Assembly: GCA_043760535.1 (NCBI GenBank)
Contig: JAYUOV010000145.1
Location: forward strand, 1-13,695
Direction: 5' to 3'
DNA length: 13,695 bases
From: JAZKFT01 sp043760535
Lineage (GTDB): Bacteria > Bacteroidota > Bacteroidia > Chitinophagales > Chitinophagaceae
Shown here: one piece after another, positions 1 to 8,526 of the stretch
Numbering within the stretch: position 1 is the stretch's first letter
Layout: each line of letters starts with the position of its first letter
Made by a program: the position numbers and the translations under genes
The notes under the pieces: generated by a model
Told to the model about the DNA's origin: nothing
Databases searched by the model: none
What the model saw: only the letters and a program-made list of their open reading frames with translations

Positions 1-150
1 AAACATAGGGGGGCAAAACTTTGACTGCCGAAAAGCACATGCTTTTACGGAAGGGAAACTATTGCTATTTTTTTAGTAAATACTGGGTGGTGATAATTGC
101 TGAATCGCTGCATATCCTCAGGTTGTGGACATTTGTTAATAGAATACCTT
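1..150. other. Non-coding end of window downstream of the Fic gene
   Basis: No convincing gene is seen. A hairpin lies at 28-50: CCGAAAAGCA pairs with TGCTTTTACGG with one bulged A and a 2-nt loop. It has no T-tract on either strand that would make it a clear intrinsic terminator. The Fic transcript reads leftward into this stretch, so any further cassette gene, such as a DNA methyltransferase, would lie outside the window. Confidence 0.4.
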
Positions 151-1242
151 TTATTCAGCCAAAATCTTCATAAGGCTTTGATTTATATAATACACTTCTT
201 TGCCAAGTTTTACCGAGGTTAATAGTCCTGTTGCTTCAATTTTTTTTAAATACTCTGCTGCTGTTTGTCTTTTAGCAATACCAAACTGCTCTAACACACT
301 GGTTTTAATGTAAGGGTAACTGTACAGCAAATCCACCAATTCTTTTGTAAAAGAAGATTTAAGGGCTTCTTTAATAACAGGTTGTGCAGCTAATTTCAAT
401 TCGAGGATGGTGTTTATTTTTTTCAATGTTATATCTGCCGTTTCTGCAACACCCAGTAACACAAATTTTATCCAGCCGGCCCAGTTTTTATTTTCGGTTA
501 TTTCTCTTAACAGCCTGTAATAATCAGACTTGTTTTGAATAATGTACCTGCTTAAATACAGAACGGGGAGCCCAAGAAGGTTTTTACTTATAAGGTACAA
601 CACGTTTAAAATACGCCCTGTTCTTCCATTACCATCGCTAAAAGGGTGTATCGCTTCAAACTGATAATGGATGAGTGCCATTTTAATTAATGGGTCCAGG
701 TCGGAATAGCTATCATCGTTAATAAACCGCTCAAGTTCGGCAAGTTTCTGCCTTATAATATCCTCACCTTCCGGCGGGGTATACACTACGGCACTGGTAG
801 TTGGGTTAGCTAATTTGGTACCTGTATTTTTTCGGATATTATCATTTGTATCCCTGATTTTTTGCATGATGCCCACCAAGAGGTTTGTAGTGATTAACCC
901 ATTTTTTTGTATTTGTGCAAGCCCCCAATAAGTGGCTTCCCTGTATTGGATAACTTCTTTGGCAGCCGGGTTTTTGATTCGGTCGGCCATATGCAAAGTA
1001 GCTTTATACAGCTCGTCTTGTGTGGTAACAATATTTTCTATGGCATTGGATTCCTTGCTTTCCTGTAACACAATTGTATTTAAAAGTAGGTTGGGATTCG
1101 GCAGGGTCTGGCAATAGCCCTTTAACTCTGCCAGCAATTTATTGGCTTTAATAGTTAGTTTAAATATTTCCGGTGTTTCCAAATCGGCAGCAGGAGGTAA
1201 ATCTGGCAAACTGTTATACGGCTGATCTTTATTAAAACTCAT
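151..1242 (-). CDS. Fic family AMP-transferase (adenylyltransferase) with N-terminal inhibitory helix and C-terminal winged helix
   Basis: 363 residues. The Fic active-site motif HPFSDGNGRTGR is complete at 199-210, with the catalytic His at 199. The family transfers AMP from ATP to a Ser, Thr or Tyr hydroxyl of a target protein. Near the N-terminus, residues 65-70 (SNAIEN) fit the inhibitory motif [S/T]xxxE[G/N]; Glu69 would block productive ATP binding, making this a class II, self-inhibited Fic protein. The region after about residue 285 looks like a winged-helix DNA-binding domain. The layout Fic_N, Fic core, winged helix and the length match the Shewanella/Bacteroides Fic type. It is the third gene of a co-directional run after the restriction protein and the XRE gene, with a 120-nt gap to the latter. 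The target protein cannot be told. It may be a regulatory or toxin-like member of the cassette (inference). Confidence 0.95.
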   Translation of the reverse strand: MSFNKDQPYNSLPDLPPAADLETPEIFKLTIKANKLLAELKGYCQTLPNPNLLLNTIVLQESKESNAIENIVTTQDELYKATLHMADRIKNPAAKEVIQYREATYWGLAQIQKNGLITTNLLVGIMQKIRDTNDNIRKNTGTKLANPTTSAVVYTPPEGEDIIRQKLAELERFINDDSYSDLDPLIKMALIHYQFEAIHPFSDGNGRTGRILNVLYLISKNLLGLPVLYLSRYIIQNKSDYYRLLREITENKNWAGWIKFVLLGVAETADITLKKINTILELKLAAQPVIKEALKSSFTKELVDLLYSYPYIKTSVLEQFGIAKRQTAAEYLKKIEATGLLTSVKLGKEVYYINQSLMKILAE

Positions 1243-1362
1243 ATTTTGACAATTTTTTCTCTTGTTTTTGGATATTAAATTTCGTTCATCATTTTTATCA
1301 ACAGATATTAAGCATGCCCACCAATGCTGTTCTAGTTCGTGATTTTAAGGGATAACATCGTT

Positions 1363-1662
1363 TTATATTTCTATTATTTGTATGCCCAATGCCATTTCCA
1401 GTTTAGCAATGGTTTCCAGAGAAAGATTCTCCCGTCCCTTCACTATTTTGCTTATCTGCTGCGGTGTTACGCCCATCGTTTCAGAAAGGGATTTTTGGCT
1501 CATTGCTTTTGCCCTTAGGGTACCAAGAACCTTTATTGCTATGGCACCCGACTTGCTCAGCCAAGCATCATTAGCCTGTCGCCATTTGGCTTTTTCCAGC
1601 AATCCACATTCTTCTTTGCTTACCAATTTCAGAAAGGCTTCTAAATTTTTACTCGTTTCCAT
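1363..1662 (-). CDS. XRE-family helix-turn-helix transcriptional regulator
   Basis: 99 residues. The C-terminal half (about 44-95) is a Cro/C1-type helix-turn-helix, with MSQKSLSETMGVTPQQISKI carrying the two DNA-binding helices and a following NLSLETIAKLEMALG helix. The N-terminal half is helical and charged (SKEECGLLEKAKWRQAND) and resembles antitoxin or HigA-like regulators, but I cannot assign it to a named subfamily. It starts 38 nt after the restriction gene stop on the same strand, so it is probably co-transcribed with that gene and could repress the cassette. It could also act with the downstream Fic gene as a toxin-regulator pair. Both roles are inferred from position only. Confidence 0.9.
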   Translation of the reverse strand: METSKNLEAFLKLVSKEECGLLEKAKWRQANDAWLSKSGAIAIKVLGTLRAKAMSQKSLSETMGVTPQQISKIVKGRENLSLETIAKLEMALGIQIIEI

Positions 1663-1700
1663 CGTCTACGAATGTAAATACAACTTCTCTACAAATCAAC

Positions 1701-4700
1701 TTATAGGTTTATATTTTGTATTTTCTCTATCAACTGGTTTTTTATGTTCCTGATATCGTTTGCTATTTCTACAAAATGCCACTCATCGTATTCATACTTT
1801 TCTTTGAGGGCATTTACTGCCGGTAACCATCGGTTTTCTACAAACCATTTTTTCTCTGCTTTGTCTTTGCTCATACCGCTTATTTCTATCATCAGGTTTT
1901 TGGTGCTGCCATCTTTACCTTTTACCCGCACTATAAAGTCGGTAAAGTATTGGCGTTCCTTACCGTCTTTTACATAGGGTATGGCAAAACCAAGAAATTG
2001 ATTTTTTACAAAAGACTGAACCGTGTCGAGTTCTTCCAGGGTTTTGGCACAAATACCTTCCCAATCGCTGTCCATCACCACATAGTTTACATGGCTTTTC
2101 TCTGTTGGGTACACATCTTTTACGGTATTGCCATTTACATATTTGGTGCTGCTAAACTTATTGTAGAAGTTAAATACCGGCCGTATATGCTCTGTGGTAT
2201 TGAGTTTTGGGTTAATGCCCCTGGCAATATGATCCACTATTTTCTTAGGTTCTTCAAAAAACAATAGCTTCTTAAATTCTGGCTTTTGGTTAAGTACTAT
2301 CACTTTTTCATTATACCAGATGGTTACAATGTCTTTAAGCTTATTAAATTTTTGAAACTTCGGATTGTTTTCATCATCGCTAAAATGGCGTTTAATTAGG
2401 GCAGTTGTAATCAAAAAAATCAGCTCATTATCCCTTTTCTCCAATACCGATTTTACCTGTAGCTTTTCCTCGTTTGGCGAAATAGGGCTGGTCATTATGG
2501 TTTCTGTAGGAAATTTAGAACCGTCTATTTCATAGTTCTCTATGTTGGTAAAATCGTATTCAATGGGTCCTTCAAAATGCTCCAATCGGTAGCCCGTTAC
2601 GTTGGGAAAGCTTATTTCCATATCCTCCTGCCTATTGGGCATTGCTGAAATATGCGTTAGGTCTACTGGTACAGGTGGCGGGGCCGATGTACCACCTTTA
2701 AACATTTTAAAGGGTACGCCAATAATATGGGCATACTCCGGCGGAAATTTCTCAATTACAATTTTTCGTTTATCGTCTGTAGGGTTGCCATCTTTATCGT
2801 AACCCTGCAAAAAATAATTCATTCTCCTTAACGCCCTGCCTGCCACCTGCTCACAAAGCAATTGGCTGCCAAAGGCCCTTAGGCCCATAATATGCGTAAC
2901 AGTATTGGCATCCCAACCTTCTGTAAGCATTGATACAGATACCACACATCTTATATGTGAACCAAGTTTACCCTGTTGACCAACCGTATTTACAACCTCC
3001 CTTAAAATTTCTGCATCCGATATTTTTTCGATGCTGCCCTGGCCATGTAGCCTTGCATAATCCTTTTTAAACCCTTCTATTTCCGATGCAAATATCTTCT
3101 TGAAATCATCATTAATCTGTTCGCCATTTTCTAATGCATCACTATCAATAAGCAATGTGGGTGGCCGTTTCAGCGGCTTACTGGTTACAGGGTCATAGTT
3201 GCTAAACAAGTCTTTTGCACCAGAAACAGTTACAAGTGTACCGTCTGCATCCTCATACTCATAACCGGCTATGTATTTGTACATTTCTTTAGAAACAGAA
3301 GTGTTGTTACATACAGCAATAAAAACGGGTGGAGCAGAAAAGATATTTATTTTTTCTTCACTCTGTTTCCTTATGCCATTAAAGTATTCTACGTAATGGT
3401 TGTAAAACTGATCCAGTGCACCTTTTACCAATGGTGGCAATTGTGGCCTTTCTTCCTTGTATTTTCCGCCTTCTGCCGAGGCCTCACTCTTCTTCTTTTT
3501 TACCCCCTTTTTCGGTAGTTCGTCTCTTACATAATCGTAGAGATTTCGCAACACCGGCATGGTTAATTCATGTGTATTATCGCTTTCAGGCAAAAATGGA
3601 ATCTTAACCAGACCGCTTTCAATGGCTTCGATTAAACCAAAATCCGAAACGACCCAGGGGAATAAACTGTAAGGCGTATAGCCGGAACCGGTTAAATAGT
3701 AAGGTGTTGCAGAAAGATCGTATACGTTTTGAAGTTTAAATCGTTTTGAAATTTGACGAAGGCCGCTAAACCAAACGGCTGCCCTTGCATTTTCGTCGGC
3801 CTCTTCATTATCCGTTGTTTTGCTATTGCCTTTTGGCAAATAACAATGGTGAGCCTCATCATTCAATATTAAAATCCTGCTACCGGTTTTAAATTTTCCA
3901 AGTGTGCGTTTTATTACCTGACTAAAATCTTCTTTATTTCCCGTGTCAATTTTCTTTCCTTTTAAATCTACTTTACCATCAAAGGGGCTGCGTTTGTTGC
4001 CTTGCAAAATTTTCGGTTCAAACGTATGGTAGTTCGTTATCACCAACCTTGCGTTCAGGTTTTCAAGCCTGTGTTCCATACTGGCTGGTATCAGGCCACG
4101 AACCCGGTAATAATCTTCAATATCTTTAGGGTTTTTGTTTTTAGTATCTACGAAAAGCACACCCAGCCTGCTTTTGATGGTTACGCCCGGAGCAACGATT
4201 AAAAAGTAATCTGCAAACCGTGTATCATTTCTATATTCCTGCCTGTTGAAATAATGATAACATATAAGGCAAGCCATCACAACAGTTTTGCCTGAACCGG
4301 TAGCCATTTTAAAAGCGATTCTGGGTAATTGGTCTTCAACATTATCACTAACTGTTTGCTGATAACCCCGAAGCATGCTCAAAATATGCTGGCCGGCATT
4401 TGATTTTTCAGCAATCTCATTAAACCAGATAGCGGTTTCCACAGCCTCCCTTTGAGCAAAAAACAATTGCTTTGTAACGAGCCTTTCAGGATTATTAAAC
4501 CAAAAGGTCAGCAGTTCCTTTGTTACCCTTGTTGTATTTGGATAGCTGTTGTTTCTCCAGATGCCTACTTCCTGCCTGCAAAGGTTTATGATATGCGAAA
4601 CGTATTCACCGCCATCATCATTCCATTCAAAAATTTCCTTTTGCCCTGTTTGCCGGGTTGGTATCACGGCTGAATCAGCTTTGAACACCCTTCGGTTTTT

Positions 4701-4799
4701 GCACTTATTGTTATAGTCTAAACTTCCTTCACTGTCTGTATCGTAATGCAGTTTGGGTTCGTGGTATGGGCTGTTTAATATCGGGTTGTCTTGACTCAT
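1701..4799 (-). CDS. BPTD_3080-like type III restriction protein: SF2 helicase with C-terminal PD-(D/E)xK-like domain
   Basis: 1032 residues, full length for the family. The N-terminus (NPILNSPYHEP, then WRNNSYPNTTRVT and a QREAVETAIW region) is the typical opening of BPTD_3080-type restriction endonucleases. Helicase motifs are in order: Walker A ATGSGKT at 166-172, DEAH box 314-317, SAT 363-365, TEGWD 626-630 and motif VI QVAGRALRR 651-659. The end carries the family's conserved KSHVNYVVMDSDWE block (901-914) and a nuclease-like fold with Asp954 and Glu972. The expected E-x-K reads EIS at 972-974, so the usual catalytic lysine is a serine. Such proteins normally act with a DNA methyltransferase, which is absent here. 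It starts 82 nt after the hemB stop and heads a run with the XRE and Fic genes. Confidence 0.93.
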   Translation of the reverse strand: MSQDNPILNSPYHEPKLHYDTDSEGSLDYNNKCKNRRVFKADSAVIPTRQTGQKEIFEWNDDGGEYVSHIINLCRQEVGIWRNNSYPNTTRVTKELLTFWFNNPERLVTKQLFFAQREAVETAIWFNEIAEKSNAGQHILSMLRGYQQTVSDNVEDQLPRIAFKMATGSGKTVVMACLICYHYFNRQEYRNDTRFADYFLIVAPGVTIKSRLGVLFVDTKNKNPKDIEDYYRVRGLIPASMEHRLENLNARLVITNYHTFEPKILQGNKRSPFDGKVDLKGKKIDTGNKEDFSQVIKRTLGKFKTGSRILILNDEAHHCYLPKGNSKTTDNEEADENARAAVWFSGLRQISKRFKLQNVYDLSATPYYLTGSGYTPYSLFPWVVSDFGLIEAIESGLVKIPFLPESDNTHELTMPVLRNLYDYVRDELPKKGVKKKKSEASAEGGKYKEERPQLPPLVKGALDQFYNHYVEYFNGIRKQSEEKINIFSAPPVFIAVCNNTSVSKEMYKYIAGYEYEDADGTLVTVSGAKDLFSNYDPVTSKPLKRPPTLLIDSDALENGEQINDDFKKIFASEIEGFKKDYARLHGQGSIEKISDAEILREVVNTVGQQGKLGSHIRCVVSVSMLTEGWDANTVTHIMGLRAFGSQLLCEQVAGRALRRMNYFLQGYDKDGNPTDDKRKIVIEKFPPEYAHIIGVPFKMFKGGTSAPPPVPVDLTHISAMPNRQEDMEISFPNVTGYRLEHFEGPIEYDFTNIENYEIDGSKFPTETIMTSPISPNEEKLQVKSVLEKRDNELIFLITTALIKRHFSDDENNPKFQKFNKLKDIVTIWYNEKVIVLNQKPEFKKLLFFEEPKKIVDHIARGINPKLNTTEHIRPVFNFYNKFSSTKYVNGNTVKDVYPTEKSHVNYVVMDSDWEGICAKTLEELDTVQSFVKNQFLGFAIPYVKDGKERQYFTDFIVRVKGKDGSTKNLMIEISGMSKDKAEKKWFVENRWLPAVNALKEKYEYDEWHFVEIANDIRNIKNQLIEKIQNINL

Positions 4800-4881
4800 A
4801 GCCGTTGAAAATATTACTTTAATCTCAATTGAAGTAGTTGCTTTTTCGTCTGTTTCTTTTTTTCAAACCCTACCAACCCCT

Positions 4882-5859
4882 CTACCCACCAATCAACCTG
4901 CAAGCATCCTTTGCAAAATAGGTAGCAAACATACTGGCGCCGGCTCTTTTAATGGAAGTAAGGGTTTCCATAATCGCCTGATCTTCGTTAAGCCAGCCCA
5001 TTTTGGCGGCGGCTTTTATCATGGCATATTCGCCGCTTACATGGTAGGCGCTTACGGGTACGGGTACGGCATTTTTTACTTCTCTAATAATGTCTAGGTA
5101 GCTAAGGGCGGGTTTTACCATTACAATATCGGCACCTTCTGCCACATCGGCCTGGGCTTCTTTTACGGCTTCTATACGGTTGGCGTAATGCATCTGGTAG
5201 GTTTTTTTATCGCCAAAACCGGGGGCCGAATCAAGGGCATCCCGGAACGGGCCATAAAAGCAACTGGCATACTTGGCGCTATAGGCCATAATGCCGGTTT
5301 GGGTAAAATTATTTTGCTCCAATGCCAGGCGGATGGCTTTGATGCGGCCATCCATCATATCGCTTGGGGCTACAAAATCGGCTCCGGCCATGGCATGGCT
5401 TACGCTCATTGCTGCCAGTACTTCTACCGTGGCATCGTTTATAATCTGGCCATTTTCCACCAATCCATCGTGGCCATCGCTGTTAAAAGGGTCTAGGGCT
5501 ATATCGGTCATAACCAGCATTTCCGGCACGGCATCTTTAATGGCTTTAATGCTGCGTTGCATCAGGCCATTTTGGTTAAGGGCTTCGGTAGCTTTTTTGT
5601 TTTTCAAGTCGGCGGGGCATTTTACAAACAGCAATATACTGCGGATGCCTATTTGGTACAGGTGCTTTACTTCGGCAATGGTGTTATCGAGGCTCTGCCG
5701 GAAGTAGTTGGTCATAGATGGAATTTCTTCTTTTATGCAATGGCCTTCTACTATAAATAACGGTGCTATAAAATCTTGTGGGGTTACTATGGTTTCGGCC
5801 ACAAGGCTGCGGATGGCGGGGCTGCTGCGGAGGATGCGGCTACGGTTAAGGAGTATCAT
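4882..5859 (-). CDS. hemB: Delta-aminolevulinic acid dehydratase (porphobilinogen synthase)
   Basis: 325 residues, normal length. It condenses two 5-aminolevulinate molecules to porphobilinogen in the cytoplasmic haem/tetrapyrrole pathway. The two Schiff-base lysines are visible: Lys196 in MAYSAKYASCFYGPF and Lys249 in VMVKPALSYLD. The metal loop at 119-132 reads DIALDPFNSDGHDG. The zinc-binding cysteines of the E. coli type are replaced by Asp/Ala, so it should be the magnesium-dependent, cysteine-free form. The start is the first ATG, giving the usual ILLNRSRILRSSPAIRSLV opening. The gene is flanked upstream by a 228-nt spacer with tandem repeats and downstream by the restriction cassette, with which it shares strand but no obvious function. 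Confidence 0.97.
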   Translation of the reverse strand: MILLNRSRILRSSPAIRSLVAETIVTPQDFIAPLFIVEGHCIKEEIPSMTNYFRQSLDNTIAEVKHLYQIGIRSILLFVKCPADLKNKKATEALNQNGLMQRSIKAIKDAVPEMLVMTDIALDPFNSDGHDGLVENGQIINDATVEVLAAMSVSHAMAGADFVAPSDMMDGRIKAIRLALEQNNFTQTGIMAYSAKYASCFYGPFRDALDSAPGFGDKKTYQMHYANRIEAVKEAQADVAEGADIVMVKPALSYLDIIREVKNAVPVPVSAYHVSGEYAMIKAAAKMGWLNEDQAIMETLTSIKRAGASMFATYFAKDACRLIGG

Positions 5860-5870
5860 GGTTTATTTTT

Positions 5871-5940
5871 AAAAGGTGTAGGGTGAAAGGTATAAGGTGT
5901 AGGGTGAAAGGTGTAGGGTGTAGGTGTAAGGTGTAGGGTT
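5871..5940. repeat. Short imperfect tandem repeat (AAAGGTGTAGGGTG-like)
   Basis: About five to six imperfect copies of a G/T-rich unit related to AAAGGTGTAGGGTG lie directly upstream of the hemB start (minus strand). The hemB leader is therefore a C/A-rich repeat. No clear TAnnTTTG promoter was found in or beside it. Its role is unknown. Confidence 0.8.
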
Positions 5941-6045
5941 CAAGACGTTTAAAACAAGAAGTGTATTCCAAACTTTTTTCTTACATATCATAGCGTCAAC
6001 CCTAAACATGCTGTTACATTGATTCCCATCTGCCCCAATCGCTAG

Positions 6046-6087
6046 TCCCCAATTACTAATTACGAATCCCCAATCTCTTATTACTAA
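6046..6087. repeat. Two degenerate 21-nt direct repeats after the S46 peptidase stop
   Basis: Two units beginning TCCCCAAT and ending in TTACGAA or TTACTAA (6046-6066 and 6067-6087) abut the peptidase stop codon at 6088-6090. The rest of the spacer (5941-6045) holds nothing I can name, and no intrinsic terminator is seen for the peptidase gene. Confidence 0.6.
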
Positions 6088-8244
6088 CTACTTCACTAAT
6101 TTCAGTTCCTTAATTAAATTACTTGCACCACCCAGTTTTTCTACACACCACAGCAGGTAGCGAATGTCTAAAACAATGCAGCGGCCCAGATCTTTATCGT
6201 AGTTTATTTTATGGCTTAATGCTTCGTAGTTGCCATCAAAGGCAAGGCCAATCAGTTGTCCGTTTGCATTTAAAACCGGGCTGCCACTGCTACCGCCGGT
6301 TATATCGTCGGTGGTAATAAAGCTAACTATTATGTCCTTAGATTTTACATCCATATACTGGCCAAAATCTTTCTTATTATACAGTTCCATAAAGTTGGGC
6401 GGCAGGTCATATTCGTAATCGTTGGGCTTGTATTTTTCTACCAAACCCTTCATGGTGCATATATAATTCAGGGTTATACTTTCGTTGGGTTTATACCCTT
6501 TTACATTGCCAAAACCAGCCCTCATGCTGCCGTTGGCATCTGGGTACAATACTTTCTTTGGGTTCATTTCCACATAGCCTTTGTGGTACTTATTAGCAAG
6601 GTCGGTAATGGCATCGGTAAAGTATGTAAGCTTGGGCTTGCAGCGGCTTTCCCAGTTGGTTACAAAGGCAAATGCGTAATTAAAAGCCGGGTCAGCGGCC
6701 AGTAACCCTGCATCGGGCTGGGCTATAAAAAAATTCCATTTTTTATCGTCCAGTATCATGGTATTGCTAAAAATACTACCCGCCATATCCTGATAGGTTT
6801 CATCATCTTTCAGGTTGCCCCATTTATATTTTAATTCGGTAAAAAAGCCATTCGGCTGCTGATCATTTTCTATATCTAGGTGGTAGGCTTTTGTTATTTG
6901 TGCCATCATTTTCATCTCACTGGTTTTATTCAGGTCTTTTAGCAGTTGTGTTCTGTCTTTGTCTAAGTCTTTCACCTTATCCATCATCACTTTATTCGGC
7001 GTTTTGCCCTTGGTAAGCATCTCGTTTAGCGCCAATAATTTTTGGGCAAATTTTACAAGCAAAGGGCCAGTAATACCCTGCTCGTAATACTCTTTGTGTT
7101 TAGCATAAGGCCGCCAGGCTGCATAAGCCCTTTCATAATCGCTCCAAATATTGGCGTATGCCGGTTTGGTTTTTGCCCAGGCGGTAAAGGCGTCTTCCTG
7201 GGCCTTCTTTTTACCATACATATTGTATTTCAGCAATTGTTTTGTTTCGCCATCATAAAATTTCCAGTAATTAGCCAGGCTTTGGTAGCTAGCTGTAATC
7301 TGCAATTTTACCGCCGGGTCTTTCTTCATTTCGGCATCCATTGCCTTTAACCGAATATCCCGCACATATACATACGCCGGGTTTTTAATGTCGGTGGCCA
7401 GCTTTACACCAAACGAAGTTTCAAAGCGGTTGGTGCCGCCAGGGTAGCCTAAAACCATGGTAAAATCCCCCTGGTTGATTCCTTTTAGGCTAATGGGCAA
7501 AAAATATTTCGGCTTCATCGGAATATTGGCCACATCAAAATCGGCCGCTTTTCCATCGGGTGCGGTGTACACCCTAAAAATGCTAAAGTCGCCAGTATGG
7601 CGGGGCCACTCCCAGTTATCGGTATCGCCACCATACTTGCCAATACTTTGTGGCGGCGTGCCCACAAGCCGTATATCTGTATATTTTTGGTAGGTGTATA
7701 GTAAAAACTGGTTATCGCTAAAGCAGCTATAAACCGTGCCGCTATACGTAGTTCCGGCCACAGCCAAGCGGCCAATGCGGGCCAAAACACTGTCCCGGTT
7801 TTTTCGCCAGTCTATCCAGTTAGGGTAGGTAGCCATACTATCCGCTACTAGCTTACTCACATCTTCTATCTTAATAAGAAAAAGTACCGAAAGCCCCGCT
7901 GCTGTTATCTCTTCGCTATACGATTTTGCATAAAAACCATCTTTTAAATAATTATGATCTACGGTGCTCACCTTGGCTATGGCATCAAAACCACAGTGGT
8001 GATTTGTAAAAATTAATCCTTGATTACTTACAACTTCGCCTGTGCAGCCGCTTCCAAATTTTACCACCGCATCTTTTATCGAAGCCTTATTAATGCTGTA
8101 CAATTGCGCTGCGGTAAGCTTTAATCCTTTGGCTTTCATCTCGGCATATTTCTGCTGCCCCAGCAGTTGCGGCAGCCACATACCTTCATCGGCCTTTGTG
8201 GCCAGGCTACTAAATAATGTAAGTAATACAAGTAATTGCTTCAT
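6088..8244 (-). CDS. Secreted S46-family dipeptidyl peptidase, DPP7-like
   Basis: 718 residues. Residues 1-18 form a signal peptide (hydrophobic LLVLLTLFSSLA, cleavage likely after TKA), so the enzyme is exported to the periplasm or cell surface. S46 enzymes remove dipeptides from the N-termini of peptides and feed amino-acid uptake. The triad can be placed: His83 in TNHHCGFDA, Asp219 in WPRHTGDF, and Ser655 in TGGSSGSPVLNANG. The residue that separates DPP11 (Arg, acidic P1) from DPP7 (Gly, hydrophobic P1) falls in LAFDGNYE; here it is Gly671, which points to DPP7-type specificity. The length fits the family (about 700-720). It is divergent from aspS. A candidate -7 box lies just upstream. 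Confidence 0.95.
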   Translation of the reverse strand: MKQLLVLLTLFSSLATKADEGMWLPQLLGQQKYAEMKAKGLKLTAAQLYSINKASIKDAVVKFGSGCTGEVVSNQGLIFTNHHCGFDAIAKVSTVDHNYLKDGFYAKSYSEEITAAGLSVLFLIKIEDVSKLVADSMATYPNWIDWRKNRDSVLARIGRLAVAGTTYSGTVYSCFSDNQFLLYTYQKYTDIRLVGTPPQSIGKYGGDTDNWEWPRHTGDFSIFRVYTAPDGKAADFDVANIPMKPKYFLPISLKGINQGDFTMVLGYPGGTNRFETSFGVKLATDIKNPAYVYVRDIRLKAMDAEMKKDPAVKLQITASYQSLANYWKFYDGETKQLLKYNMYGKKKAQEDAFTAWAKTKPAYANIWSDYERAYAAWRPYAKHKEYYEQGITGPLLVKFAQKLLALNEMLTKGKTPNKVMMDKVKDLDKDRTQLLKDLNKTSEMKMMAQITKAYHLDIENDQQPNGFFTELKYKWGNLKDDETYQDMAGSIFSNTMILDDKKWNFFIAQPDAGLLAADPAFNYAFAFVTNWESRCKPKLTYFTDAITDLANKYHKGYVEMNPKKVLYPDANGSMRAGFGNVKGYKPNESITLNYICTMKGLVEKYKPNDYEYDLPPNFMELYNKKDFGQYMDVKSKDIIVSFITTDDITGGSSGSPVLNANGQLIGLAFDGNYEALSHKINYDKDLGRCIVLDIRYLLWCVEKLGGASNLIKELKLVK

Positions 8245-8267
8245 GTTGCGTTTCTTTTTTTAAATAA

Positions 8268-8275
8268 CAAACCTA
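8268..8275 (-). promoter_or_regulatory. Candidate Bacteroidota -7 box for the S46 peptidase
   Basis: On the minus strand this reads TAGGTTTG, a perfect TAnnTTTG, 23 nt upstream of the peptidase ATG. No well-spaced -33 TTG is present, so support is partial. Confidence 0.45.
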
Positions 8276-8381
8276 AATACTAAAACAACTAAAATAGCCG
8301 AAACGTTATGGCAAACCTGCACTTTGTGTTTTTTTGCTAAATACTACAAACCAATGCCATGCTCCCAATCAGCCACAGGCT

Positions 8382-8389
8382 TATATTTG
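8382..8389 (+). promoter_or_regulatory. Candidate Bacteroidota -7 box for aspS
   Basis: TATATTTG matches TAnnTTTG on the plus strand, 137 nt upstream of the chosen aspS start. No clear -33 TTG at the usual spacing. It implies a leader of roughly 130 nt. Confidence 0.4.
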
Positions 8390-8433
8390 CACCCGTTTGA
8401 AATGGATTTGTTAACCAGCGACTGTACTACTAT

Positions 8434-8459
8434 TGAACTTCGTTGCGACGCTCCGTTCA
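8434..8459 (+). promoter_or_regulatory. Nested hairpin in the aspS leader
   Basis: TGAAC at 8434-8438 pairs with GTTCA at 8455-8459, and inside it CGT (8441-8443) pairs with ACG (8448-8450). It would lie in the leader if transcription starts at the 8382 box. It may be a leader structure or a short interspersed palindrome; no function is shown. Confidence 0.3.
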
Positions 8460-8526
8460 TCGCCTTGTCATCTATTTAGCATTGCCAATAGTTACAAATC
8501 ATACATTAAAAATCAAAAAATCAAAA

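Noticed and set aside
28..50. Hairpin as terminator of the Fic transcript
   Set aside because: No T-tract on the minus strand, and the loop is only 2 nt.
7515..7790. 91-codon minus-strand ORF inside the S46 peptidase gene
   Set aside because: It is an out-of-frame shadow of the peptidase, which has full catalytic motifs in its own frame.
8443..8526. Upstream in-frame start for aspS adding 28 residues
   Set aside because: The extension is unlike AspRS N-termini, while MYRTHTCGQLRIADV at 8527 matches the usual start and has an A-rich leader.
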